Shown: positions 22,801-34,015 of the stretch, one piece after another
Layout of the letters: every line of letters starts with the position of its first letter
Position numbering within the stretch: position 1 is the stretch's first letter
Assembly (NCBI GenBank): GCA_905250025.1
Contig: CAJNOJ010000082.1
Span: 248,001 to 312,000 of the forward strand
Length of the DNA: 64,000 nucleotides
Reading direction: 5' to 3'
Source of the DNA: Adineta ricciae
Lineage: Eukaryota > Rotifera > Eurotatoria > Adinetida > Adinetidae
The notes under the pieces: model-generated
What the model was told of the DNA's origin: nothing
The model's input: only the letters and a program-made list of their open reading frames with translations
The model's database searches: none
Translations under genes and position numbers: made by a program

Positions 22801-24525
22801 CAATGTCGGGTAAAAACATGACTTTTCGGCCTTCTTCTAATTTTAATAGATCTATTCGAAGAGAAAAATGAATTCTTTATTGTACATGAATTCAATCGTG
22901 AATTTACTTTTTGATTCGAGTTCTTTGACAACTTCTATCATTCGACTCTGATAAAATGATTCACCTCGATCAATGATTCGAATATTGAGTTCTTTGTAGA
23001 TATACTCGAAATCTAAAGGAATACTTCTGATAATGAAAGCGAAACGTTGCTCACTGCATATTTTACCTTGTCGAGAAACTTCACAAATTAATTTCCAAGC
23101 ATGAATGATATCCGGATCGAAGGCTTGAAGCTTCACCACACAATCATAGGCTCGTTTTTTGAAGTCTTCTTCCGAATCAAATCGTTTCTTCGATGCCTGA
23201 AGACCGATAATCAACATCAGTTTCAATTTCAATGAAATCTCTTACTTTGTAGAACGCAAGAAGATCACCGATAGGTGGTGATTTTGTTTTGTAATCCGGA
23301 AAGATTTCTTGTAAATGAGCAATTAACATACCAAATTGTGTACCCCAATCACCAAGATGATTCAATCGAAGGACATCAAAACCGGTATATTCAAGCATAC
23401 GAGCCATACTATCGCCAATAATCGTTGATCTGGATACAAACAATGTTCATATCAATATGGAGTGGTAGTAGATGTGGTAAACTTACCGTAAATGACCGAC
23501 GTGCATTTCCTTCGCGATGTTTGGTGAGGAGAAATCGATAACAACTTTTGGTCTTTTGTTGCTGTCGTTGGTGCTCATATTTCCAACGAGATTCAAAACA
23601 TTAGGTGGTAGGACACCTTTCGTTAGAATATTTCGAATTTGTGTGGAAACAAATGCGGGAGAGAGTGTTATATTAATAAAACCAGGGCCAGAAAATTCTA
23701 CCTAGTCGATGTAAAACAAACTAAATGGTATTGATTACAGTAATCTCGAAACCCACTTTGTCGATCATTTCGTGTTGAGGAAGATTGTTAGCGATGACCT
23801 TAGCGACTTCTGTAGGTGGAATCTTTTTGCCAGCCGTAGCTAATTTCTACAAGAAATATCTTTATAAACCGAATTTTCTCGCAATTAATACTGAACGGAC
23901 CTGAGCGATAGGCATAGCTGAGTTGCATTGATAATCGGTCTGTTTACCAGGTACAACAAGAACTGGATAAGATTGATCCTCTGGAAAAGCTTTTCGAATA
24001 GCTTGTTCGAAAAGACTTATCAATGTATCCAATGTTCGATAGGAGTGCTCATCATCACCTTGAGCACCTGCGGTAAAATAGGTTTTCACTGGTGTCGGGT
24101 TGTTTGATGCAGGAGCTTTTGCTTTCGCATCTGCTGGTTTCTGTCCGTCAGATTTTTTCTCCTTGGTATCACTAGGTTTCTTTTCAGCTGATTTCGCCGC
24201 TTTTTCCTTAGTTGCTTCAGCTGCCTTTGCTTGTCCTGGCTGTTTTTTCAATTCTTCGATGCTCTAAATAAAATACCACGTGCTATGAAAATTGGTAATT
24301 GACGTGGATTTACTCGAGTAAGAATGTTGGCTCGGTAGTTCAGTTTTTCATTTTCTGCTCGTAATTCTTCGAGTTTTTTATTATCTTTAAACTCTGGTCG
24401 ATCGAACAGTTGTGCTTCCAATTCTTTCACTTCATCTTCCTATCAAAATAAAAGATCAGTAGAATATTTATCACCTTCAGAACGAATCCAACCTGTTTCT
24501 TTAATCGTGCAAGAAGTTCTTCCAT
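19840..24525 (-). CDS. RARS1: Cytosolic arginyl-tRNA synthetase, interrupted in the assembly
   Basis: Class I ArgRS, which charges tRNA-Arg. Twelve exons run in frame from 24525 to the N at 22189: 24525-24493, 24439-24314, 24263-23901, 23846-23757, 23701-23487, 23429-23246, 23196-23067, 23012-22908, 22851-22673, 22620-22511, 22458-22353, 22294-22190. They begin with a leucine-zipper-like [11 protein letters not shown] and a Lys/Ala-rich linker. Then come the Add-1-type domain (TDYQCNSAM), the HIGH motif as HVGH in [18 protein letters not shown], the DWGTQFGML and ERGESFYQ-type blocks, and [13 protein letters not shown]. The last 80 residues, including the DALR anticodon-binding end ([20 protein letters not shown], ending QPLDRM), lie at 20082-19840. 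About 60 expected residues are missing between the two N bases, replaced by a 2.1 kb unrelated segment. Either the assembly is wrong or this copy is disrupted. Confidence 0.9.
20242..20778. mobile_element. MITE-like element with ~100 bp terminal inverted repeats
   Basis: The left arm (about 20242-20345) and right arm (about 20685-20778) are imperfect inverted copies. The outer 48 bases are nearly identical (GGACAGTTGCTCGCAGAATA at the left, its complement at the right). The interior of about 340 bases has no coding capacity. Non-coding interior with long inverted ends resembles a miniature inverted-repeat transposable element. No clear target-site duplication is visible. Degenerate TGTCC-AGC repeats continue outside the right end to about 20825. 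Confidence 0.55.
21102..21530 (-). pseudogene. Decayed AT-rich coding fragment, unknown family
   Basis: Minus-strand reading gives protein-like stretches broken by stops: [20 protein letters not shown] then DVFDLAMNK, a stop, [19 protein letters not shown], a stop, then an open 50-residue run ([20 protein letters not shown] ... [10 protein letters not shown]) ending at 21102. Composition is much more AT-rich than neighbouring genes. I do not recognise the family. Because both strands are partly open in such AT-rich DNA, the call is tentative. Confidence 0.35.
22110..22188 (+). CDS. Orphan first exon with signal peptide, truncated at N
   Basis: ATG at 22110 begins [20 protein letters not shown] followed by DAGGKK, a good secretory signal peptide with a predicted cut after Ala. 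The frame is cut off by the N at 22189, after which unrelated ArgRS sequence follows on the opposite strand. A TATAAA at 22017-22022 lies about 90 bases upstream. The rest of the gene is not in the window, so the product is unknown. Confidence 0.5.
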
Positions 24526-25137
24526 ATTGATGAATTTCAAACGTAACTTTTCTTGTTGGTTAAGATCTAAAACAAGCAGTTCTATTTGTCAATATTTATA
24601 TGGATATTCTCCGGCGATGATGCAAGATTCTTATTACGATTTAGACTTGCATCACCGTCAATTAATTCAAATCAATTGCGCTGTGAGATCATCCACGGTT
24701 TTTCCCTCATTCGTTACTTCTATGGATCGAAAGAAAGTCAGTCGGAAACTCGATCGAATAGTAAACTAGTCCAATAAAATAATATAGAAATTTTACATCG
24801 TATTGGCAGTATGCGACATCTACAGGCATGGCTACTTTTTCCCCGTGTATACATCATTCATATGAAAGATCGTTCCGCCCATGATAGATTCAAACGGTTT
24901 ATTAATGAGCATCACTTTCAGTTGATGAAAAGAAAATGACAATTATGTTTAGGAAGTATATGCTAGTTGAGCGAAAAACAGGAAGAATTCTCGAACCACA
25001 GGTTTTCCATCACAAGTTCATACACTGTTTTAGCAATCTTGATGATCTTAGTGCACAGTCACTCGAATTGTTGGTTGAACACACGTTGTTTGATTAATAT
25101 TCCACGTCGAACAGCAGCAAGCATGCTTCAACGCTAT
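24526..25137. other. Intergenic upstream of ArgRS
   Basis: No supported gene. Open frames at 24527-24777 and 24967-25149 are unconvincing. The left flank should contain the ArgRS promoter. Confidence 0.45.
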
Positions 25138-25976
25138 TTACTTCACTGATTTCTTCATAAGAAAGAATGCGACAACCATAAATGCTCTAAAAACTTATAT
25201 TAAATTCGCGAATAATAAATAGAATGATCCCGGCGGAGAAGATGATTAAGTCACGTGCCAAATAACAATAATCAAATACAATATTCCTCCCAGCGAAATA
25301 GAACTTGATTTAATGAACATATTCTTCATTAATTTCAATTCGTGTTTTCCATTTCGTATATGAATTTGACATTGAATTGAAGTATACCTATCCGTCGCGT
25401 TGATTGATGAGCATAGTGAAGAATAATACCATACACGATCACTACTGTATTCAGTGGAATGAAAAAGATGGTGCACAATGATACGGATTTATCTTTTGAC
25501 GTCATAACACAAATATGAGATTCGGCTTCGAGTTGAAAACTATTCGGAGAGAAGAATGGTCGAATAGATACCAGAAAACCTACAAACCAATTGATTTAAA
25601 TCAAAATCCAATGACTGTACTACGTAAGAAGATATCGATGTTTATAGAAAACAGTAAAAAATAGACGACTAATTGCTTGAATGATATACGAATAGTAAAA
25701 ACAAGCGCATAAGACAAGTGTACAGATGCACAAAAAATACAAAACAGTTGATAGAATTGCCAATCTCCACGTAAACCATAAATAGATTCCGTGATACGAA
25801 ACGTAGAATAAAAGGCCACGACGATACACGTGTTACACGTAAGTTCGTTGGATACGGTATGACATTGTCGATGAATAATGACAAGGATAACAAAATGAAC
25901 AACAAAATATCAAACTTCTAGTCGAAGACACAATCATTACGGAAAAAATTATGGTGTAGAAGATATCTGCGAGCAT
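25138..25976 (-). pseudogene. Rhodopsin-like GPCR pseudogene
   Basis: Minus-strand reading in shifting frames reproduces a complete seven-TM receptor. It starts MLADIFYTIIFSVMIVS (25976). TM2 is TCNTCIVVAFYSTF with YGLRGDWQFYQLFC. TM3 reads CACFYYSYIIQAISRLFF (degenerate DRY position) then VFYKHRYLLT. TM4 is INWFVGFLVSI, TM5 FFIPLNTVVIVYGIILHYAH, TM6 ISLGGILYLIIVIWHVT and TM7 AFMVVAFFLMKKSVK, ending at 25138. At least two frameshifts (near 25830 and 25735) and several in-frame stops (around 25620, 25595, 25250 and 25185) make it non-functional. The blocks look like the orphan receptor family I associate with bdelloids. It may be a relic of a duplication. Confidence 0.75.
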
Positions 25977-26233
25977 GATCTACCGAGTCTGATTAGTGAT
26001 GTATTTTAGAAAGAATATTTTGCACATTAAGTTTGTCTTTTTTGTAACTCATTTTCTAACGAATACTTTTGCCATAGTACTTCCGTTAGTGTGTTGGAAT
26101 ACAGTCATGCCTCCGTCTGCCATGAAATGTTCATTTTCTCGAGAGATATAGTTTTTATTATCCTATTTCATATAAGATGTTTATTTTCAATAAACATTAA
26201 AGACCGAATAAAGAATAATAGGGAGATATTTTC
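25977..26233. other. Short intergenic spacer
   Basis: Between the receptor pseudogene and the TTC14 stop codon. Nothing is recognised. Confidence 0.45.
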
Positions 26234-29018
26234 TCATTTCTTGCGTTTCTCCATGCTTTGTTTAGCTTTCAATTCCATATAAAGTTTTTCGATGTCTTGT
26301 GCCTCTCGATCGTTTATTGTAGACGTCTTCTTATTCGTAGTCGATGAAGATCTTTGTTGTTGCTGTTGTTTGGTCGATAGAACAGGTTCGACTGTTGCTG
26401 GTAAAGTCTTCCGCTGTGAAGTGGATTGGTTTTTATCTAATGAGTGATCATTGGAATGTGAGCGATTCCACTTGAAATTGCAACTTTTATATAAAAGACA
26501 CGCTCAGGATAAGAGAAAAGAATGAGTTCATTACAAACCTATTTCCATTTTTATTCGATTCTGCTGAAGACGGTTTCTTGTTTGATGAATGTATTTGTTC
26601 AGAGGATTTAGACGGCACACTATACAAAATAAAATGGATAGAAGAATACACTTCCTATCTTATTCTAAAAACACACTTGGCTCGGGTAGTAGTCGATGCA
26701 TCCCTAGAATAGAATGGCACGCATTAGAATAAATGAATTTCGAATTTATACTTGTCTGTAATGTCAATGACTGGTATTGATTTCGACTTTTTCTGATCAG
26801 TGGAGGATGATGATGAGATAGTTGATACGGAATGACTGGTCGTTGAATCACTCAACGATGAAGATGAAAATGATGATGACGAAGATGAACTTGATCGACT
26901 ACTACTCGTACGAGATCTGGTTCGTTTTCGTTTCCGTTTTGATCCATTGTGAATGGACGATGAACTCAAAAGAACGCCGACGGAATGCCAGAAAGAATAT
27001 ATTTACGGCCAAGGTTCTCACCCTTTCACTGATGATCTTTTCCTTTTCGGCGATTTTGATGATCGAATCTTTTTGGACGACCGCAAATTCGATGGCAATG
27101 TTGGTCCATATTCCAACTTTCGTATGGCCTCTTTTTTCTAAAGATCATCAACTACATTTTTGCGAATCAAATTCAAACTTGTCCATTACTTTCGCGCGTA
27201 ACATTTCTAATTTTCGTTCGGTTTCATTGTCATCTGGTTTGTACCTCAATGCCTTTTCCAAATAATAGATCGCATCATCATAATCATCCATACTGAAAGA
27301 AGAAATTCGATGTTTTCTTTTACCGGTAATATTGATCGTTGACTATTTACTCGTTAGCAATGTTATTTAAGACATCGTGTAGATATTTCAACGCGTTGAT
27401 ATGTTTACTATCAATTTTTAATGCATCTTCGAAATCTTGCATGGCCCGTTTGTAATGGCCTTGGTTGGCTGATAATGCACCGCGTGCGACAAGTGCATCT
27501 ACACACTTTGGATCCGTGGCCAACGCTTTATTGAAGTGAAGTACAGCTGAACTCGAATCGTTTTCTTTCATCAATCGTACACCCTCAGCAACGCTAAAAA
27601 AAGTCAGAAGATAGGGACAATCCGATGTTTAGTGTGAAATTCACTTCTCCAATTTCACTGAGTGTATTTCGATGATTAGAATTTGATTTACCTTTCAATA
27701 GCCCACTGATGATCCTGCTTTTGACGTAATTTATCAAAATATTCATCCGATGGAATCTGTTTTCTATTTACAAAAGTAAAAAAAAGTTCTAATGATCATT
27801 AGATTTCGTCATGCATAGATCGTTTACCGTTTGAAGGAATCAATTAAAGTCATATGCAATATGTCATTCGTTGCTTCGCTATCATTATTCTGTACAGGGA
27901 AATGTTCAAATCGCTTCTTTAATCGTTGGTATAGGGTTTGAACGCATGCTCGGTTATTCAATGCTTTTGACGTCTGGAGAATATCTTCATAAGATTGACA
28001 TTGATCTTCTTGACGACGCAATAGTCTAAAAACAAAAGTGGAAAATCGATGAACTCTTCCAGAAGCATTCTCGGATTTTTTTACACAAAATGTGGAGGTA
28101 AATCATCTTCATTGATAAGACCCTAAAACGAAACAAGAACTTAAACAGATGAAATGAAACTGTATTAAGAGTTCCTACCAATTTTTTCGAAGATTGACAA
28201 CGTTCTAATAGATGAAAGACATTCGAATTAGACAAGTGACAATTCAAAGTTAAACATACGGTTTGCAGATGGATCGATCGTAACGTGAATTTCTTCTTTT
28301 TGTACATCGACATGGCTCACACATACTAAATCCAAATTCAAATATCCAAATAGAACTAAGAAGAACAAACTTACCTCGTACAAAATCGCCGCTCTGATAT
28401 TCTCCATCATCGTTCTCTTCATCACTTATCTCATCTTTATCTCGATTATATCGATATTTTCTGTACTGATCATGCTTTTTACTACTCGTAGTATTTAATA
28501 AACAAGTTGCCTAGAACAGAATTCAATGCTAATCTGAAGATTGTTGAAATAAAAATGTTGACATACAGTGAGTTTAAGATCATGTAGTGCTCGGCGATGT
28601 CCATCATCGAAACATAGAATTCGCATAAGCATATCACGTGAATTAGCGGTGAGAACAGTACAAATGAGAAGATGACCAAGACGAATTAACTAGAAAACGA
28701 AATTTTTTCGAAGAAAATCTGCAAAACGACGGAGGAGTAACCTTGAAAAACTCTTCTCGACAAAGTCGAGATGATACATGGAGAAAATGCTCGATTGGTG
28801 GAGTTATAACAAAAAGATCTAAAGAAAAAAGTTCCGCATTGTCCACAATGAAGACAAACTTGAAAGAACAAACTTGGATCTTCATCTTCGATATCAAGAT
28901 TCGACGAAGAAAACCGACTTAGTCGATGACGATGTGTCTCATTTGCATTGTCTGATGAGAAAAGTGTGGACGAATGTTGTTCAATAAACTCTTGTACACA
29001 ATTGTTAAGAGAACTCAT
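26234..29018 (-). CDS. TTC14: Tetratricopeptide repeat protein 14 (TTC14)-like
   Basis: Many short exons on the minus strand: first ATG 29018, first exon to about 28874, then 28818-28742, 28689-28567, 28510-28375 and onward, stop at 26234. The order fits TTC14. An N-terminal segment with ITPPIEHF is followed by a diverged S1-like region (GDFVRAV). A TPR pair (HFNKALATDPKCVDALVARG and MQDFEDALKIDSKHINALKY) is followed by a third helix pair (YDDAIYYLEKALRYKPDD). The tail is Lys/Arg/Ser-rich (KRKRKRTRSRTSSSRSSS, then serine runs), as in human TTC14. TTC14 is a poorly studied, probably nuclear RNA-associated protein. Some small exon borders are uncertain, especially the first donor (28874 versus a site nearer 28855) and those at 26740-26560. 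The gene lies 391 bases from the WDR5 stop on the same strand. Confidence 0.85.
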
Positions 29019-29409
29019 CGTATCAAATCAGTTTATTCAAATGACGATCGTAGAAAATACATATATCAAAAATATCCATCGGATAGGACATACTATGTCC
29101 ACATGTATTATTAATATTCTTTGATAGGATTATGAACTAGATCCAATAGGAATATGAAATATTTGCATACAAGCAGTACTCAGCGACATCTCTATGGAAA
29201 GCAATATCAACATTTTTCACGGCAATAATCACTTTCGCTGTTTTTTCTCTTTTGCGTAAATTACATGATTTGGCTGGTTCAGCATAGTTTTTCTTTGTTT
29301 GTTTATATTCAATAAACGACAATGACAATAGGATAAAGAACAAACTCTCAATTAATACAAAACAGAAAGTATAGATATCTACATATAGAGACAATAAAAC
29401 AAATGTCGT
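29019..29409. other. Spacer between WDR5 stop and TTC14 start
   Basis: Non-coding AT-rich sequence carrying the WDR5 3' UTR and the TTC14 promoter. The open frame 29137-29394 (minus) is featureless. Confidence 0.5.
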
Positions 29410-30497
<1,088 letters not shown>

Positions 30498-30650
30498 TCA
30501 ATAGATATCTGAAAGTAAAACATAATTCAGAGAATGTTGACGCATGTCTGCAGAGAATAATTTGAAAATAATCAGCTGTTTTTATCATTCAACAGTACCT
30601 ATTTTTTATGTATATTTACAAACGAAAGAAAAATAATAACAAAGAACGAA

Positions 30651-32858
30651 CTAAACATTCATACGTTGGCGTCGTGTAAATTCCAAACTCTTCGCCTGAT
30701 TCCAATGAGTTTCAGTCAAAATATTTTCACCATGAGATAATGTTTCCAATCTAAATCCACCAAAATTAACCGAAATTCTTCATTCAAATAAAACTACTTG
30801 CCTTGCTAATACAAGTAAAAGATGAAAATCATCGAGATTTGTCAATAATTTCTGTTTTCGCATATTAACAAAATCTTCTTGAATGTAAGTATTGATATCT
30901 GACGATGCTTGGTTGATTGTCTGATCAAGTTCGAGTTGTTGACCAATATAAGTTAAATATCGACGTATGTTATCAATCTGCTCTTTAGAAAGATTTGGAA
31001 ATGTGATTTGATCGACTTCTTGATCAGTTTGATAACGAATGTAAACATCACAGGGTAGAACGGATTTCGTCGATGAAACGATTAAACATCGAATGTCACA
31101 ATCATAATCGAGTTGATATATATGAAATTCATATTTCAATGTTTGTTGACGAAGAAGATCTTGAAGAAGTTTGATATTATTCAGACCTTCAAGAAAAGAA
31201 AAACATGCAATCATTAGTTTTCTCGTCTTTTTCTTTTGATCAATAGAACGTATGTATTACCTAGTGTAGTTAATTGTCCACATTCCATTTTAGTTTCATC
31301 GATGAGCAAATGCGAGTTAAATGGTAATTGAAGTGGAGTTTGCATTAGAAAGTTGTCGTTTTCATCGTCTTTAGCCACATTTTTATTCGGCATTAGTTGC
31401 GTCGTGTTTAGTGTTTGCACGGTAATTGATAACGTCGAATGAAGCGAGAGAATAGTTTGCAGTAATTGTTGAAGCGTTTGCAATTGTTCAGATGATACAT
31501 GAGAAATATTTAATGATAATTTGCCATACGCCGATGATGGTTGACGAACGTATGTGCGCGAAATGAGATGTAGAAGTAAATATTCACAGAGAAGTTTGTC
31601 ATTGGGAAAAATCGATTCAAATAATGAGAGGAGACACTGACGAGCCATTTGTACTGAAAGAGAAATCGAAGTGAAATTGAAGGAAATGAAAAATGTCGAA
31701 GAACGTACTTTGGTTTAATTCAAGTGTGGGTTGGTAATGAAGAAGTGGATTGATATGAGACAATTTCTTGTATTGAATACAATGAATTGTTTTTCGTGGT
31801 AAAGACTGATCTTGATCCGTTTCGTTTCTTTGAAGAAATGATATATTATAGATAAATGTAAGGAACTTAACTTACGCTGATTGTAAACTGTCAGCTTTGA
31901 CTACACCGTGATCGTAATAAATACCAATAAATTCAACCATTGTGTTCAATAAAATATCTTCTGATGAGTCATATACCTGTTAGGAGATAGAATAGAAGAT
32001 TTCGATAGGAATTATTCGTTTTCTTTACTTTGACAATATATTCAGGTTTTGAAATAGCTTCCACTGGTTCTGTTTTGACTGTTGTTTCACTGCTTTCACT
32101 ACTTGTTTCCATTGGCGCTGTTGTTTTCAAACGTTTCATGGGTGATAATAACTGTTGAATATTACTGTAATCATCAAATGATCTGCAAGACAAGTTTGTT
32201 CATCTGACGATCGAATGTTGGTGATAATTTACCTTTTTTGCATTGTAAACTCCTCTCCAAAATGAGCTCGATAACCTTCTTTAACCCACTGTGTTTCATT
32301 GGGGACAGGAATGCATGAAAAACATTGACGCGAACTGAATTTTTCTCGTGGAGGCTCCTGATCAATAACAGTATATCCCGGCTAAACGAAAACGAAGGAG
32401 TTCATCACCAAAGTCAACTTTTTCTCTTACTGGACAAATAAATAAATCAGTGTACTTGGCCGATTTTTCCACTTCGACTTGTTGATGATCATTCGAACGA
32501 ACTTTGTAATGTGCTACAAAGCAAAACATTATCAAAAGATCAATCTATGGTCGAACACTTACTGCAATAGATTTCGTCATCCCCCATATCTTGGATCATT
32601 GCTCGATAACGTACGAGACAGCCTGAAGGTAATGGATGTTCACTTTCTCGATCATTCAATGATGGAATTTCTTTGTACAATTCTGGATTATCGATATTTG
32701 TTCGAAAGTAAGCTTGAACGTCCTGTTCAAATGTTGCTGGTGATTTTTCTGGAAATGAAACCTTTCATAAGAAAAAGAAAGGCCAATGAATAAGTCTTAC
32801 CATGCAACCGATTGATGATTGTCATCGGATGCGTAATCCAGTCCTCAATGAAAGGCAT
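30651..32858 (-). CDS. MCMBP: Minichromosome maintenance complex-binding protein (MCMBP)
   Basis: A multi-exon minus-strand gene. The N-terminus MPFIEDWITHPMTIINRLHG matches the MCMBP start (MPxxEDWxxHP). The second exon contains PSGCLVRYRAMIQDMGDDEI, like the family 'VKFRCMIQDM' block. Later blocks include ECEYLLLHLIS-type helices near 31560 (CEYLLLHLISRTYVR), HLLIDETKMECGQLTTLG, YDCDIRCLIVSSTKSVLPCD, and IQEDFVNMRKQK with DDFHLLLVLARQV. The last exon is LTETHWNQAKSLEFTRRQRM. MCMBP binds MCM3-7 and helps supply and unload MCM helicases at replication. I did not fix every splice site. An acceptor lies only 2 bases before the ATG. Confidence 0.92.
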
Positions 32859-33001
32859 ATCTAAAAAAAGCGAGCAATCAAGAGAAGACAAAGATGATTT
32901 GAATAGTTTAAAGTTCTTGTTTAAGAAACTGAAAAAAAGAAAAATTCGCTTTTGTTTAACAATAAACGTAAATAAAGTCTAGTTGGTATTCGTTTGATAT
33001 C

Positions 33002-33869
33002 CTAATCTTTACGTAATGGATGAACATCTGTTTCAATTCCTTTGTCTTTTGTTAATACATGGATCACAACACCATCACCAAGTTCAACATTACGTTCACA
33101 AGCAGCCATATAAATATCCTTAATCATTTTAACTGTTTCTTCCTTTGTACGTTTAACTGGACCTGGTTTCGAGGTATTCTTACCAAGAATCTGCGAATAA
33201 ATTATGTAAAATTCAGCAAAATACTCCCTCAAATTACTTACATGCGCATCAAGGATAGGTAAAATAAGTGGCATAGCGCTACCTTCACATGCGTAAAGTT
33301 GTTGTGTCATGGAACCAACGGGATCGAAGGCGAACACACATCCTTTACCGTCAGTATCCAAACCAGTAATAACAGTATTTGTATAGTAAGGAAAAAAGCG
33401 TCGACCATACATCATAATTGAAATCATCTGAGCTAAAGCAGGTGTTGATATTGGTTTGTTATGTGTATATTCATACGTCTAAACCAAACCATTCGCATAT
33501 TCTCTCTGATTTCTCCATTCTAAACTTACTTTAATACGACCTTCCAATGTTTTCTTCAATGTAAGAACATCACCGAGAAAACCTGTTGATAAAAGTAAAG
33601 AATTGTTGTGCCTACAAACAGAAATACTGTCTATTATGTTTTGCTTTTTCCAAAATTGAATGTCTACATTTTGTACACATTGCTATGTGTACGAGATAAG
33701 ATAGCATGGTTTTCAGTTAAACGTGTGTCACTTGCAACAACGACGTAATCATCACCGGCAACTGCAACTGTTGTGCTAGAAAAGAGAAAAATGGAAACTA
33801 TTCGTTGTGAACTGATGTTTCTTACCCAGATTGAAATTCATATGGATACCAACCGTGTTCCTTAACCAT
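33002..33869 (-). CDS. PSMB1: 20S proteasome subunit beta type-1 (beta6)
   Basis: The start at 33869 gives MVKEHGWYPYEFQSGTTVAV; exons continue through VVASDTRLTENHAILSRTHS, STGFLGDVLTLKKTLEGRIK, MMYGRRFFPYYTNTVITGLD and FAFDPVGSMTQQ to the stop at 33002 (ending DVHPLRKD). These blocks match PSMB1, including the RRFFPYY and AFDPVGS signatures. PSMB1 is a non-catalytic beta ring subunit: there is no processed catalytic Thr, as expected for the subunit. Introns are short. It is packed between MCMBP and IDE with only 147 bases to the IDE stop. A splice acceptor about 49 bases upstream of the ATG may mark a trans-splice site. Confidence 0.95.
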
Positions 33870-34015
33870 TTTATTGATTGTTCGGCGATCGGATAGAAGC
33901 GAAAGAAAGCCTGTTTATCTGAAAAAGAAATTATCTTCTTTTGAATTCGATGAATATTTGAAGGACAATGCAAGTTGTTTTAAAAAGAAAAATGAAACGA
34001 ATGAAAATTTTCTCT

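Noticed and set aside
29137-29394. Minus-strand 85-codon frame between TTC14 and WDR5
   Set aside because: No homology recognised; lies in the WDR5 3' UTR region.
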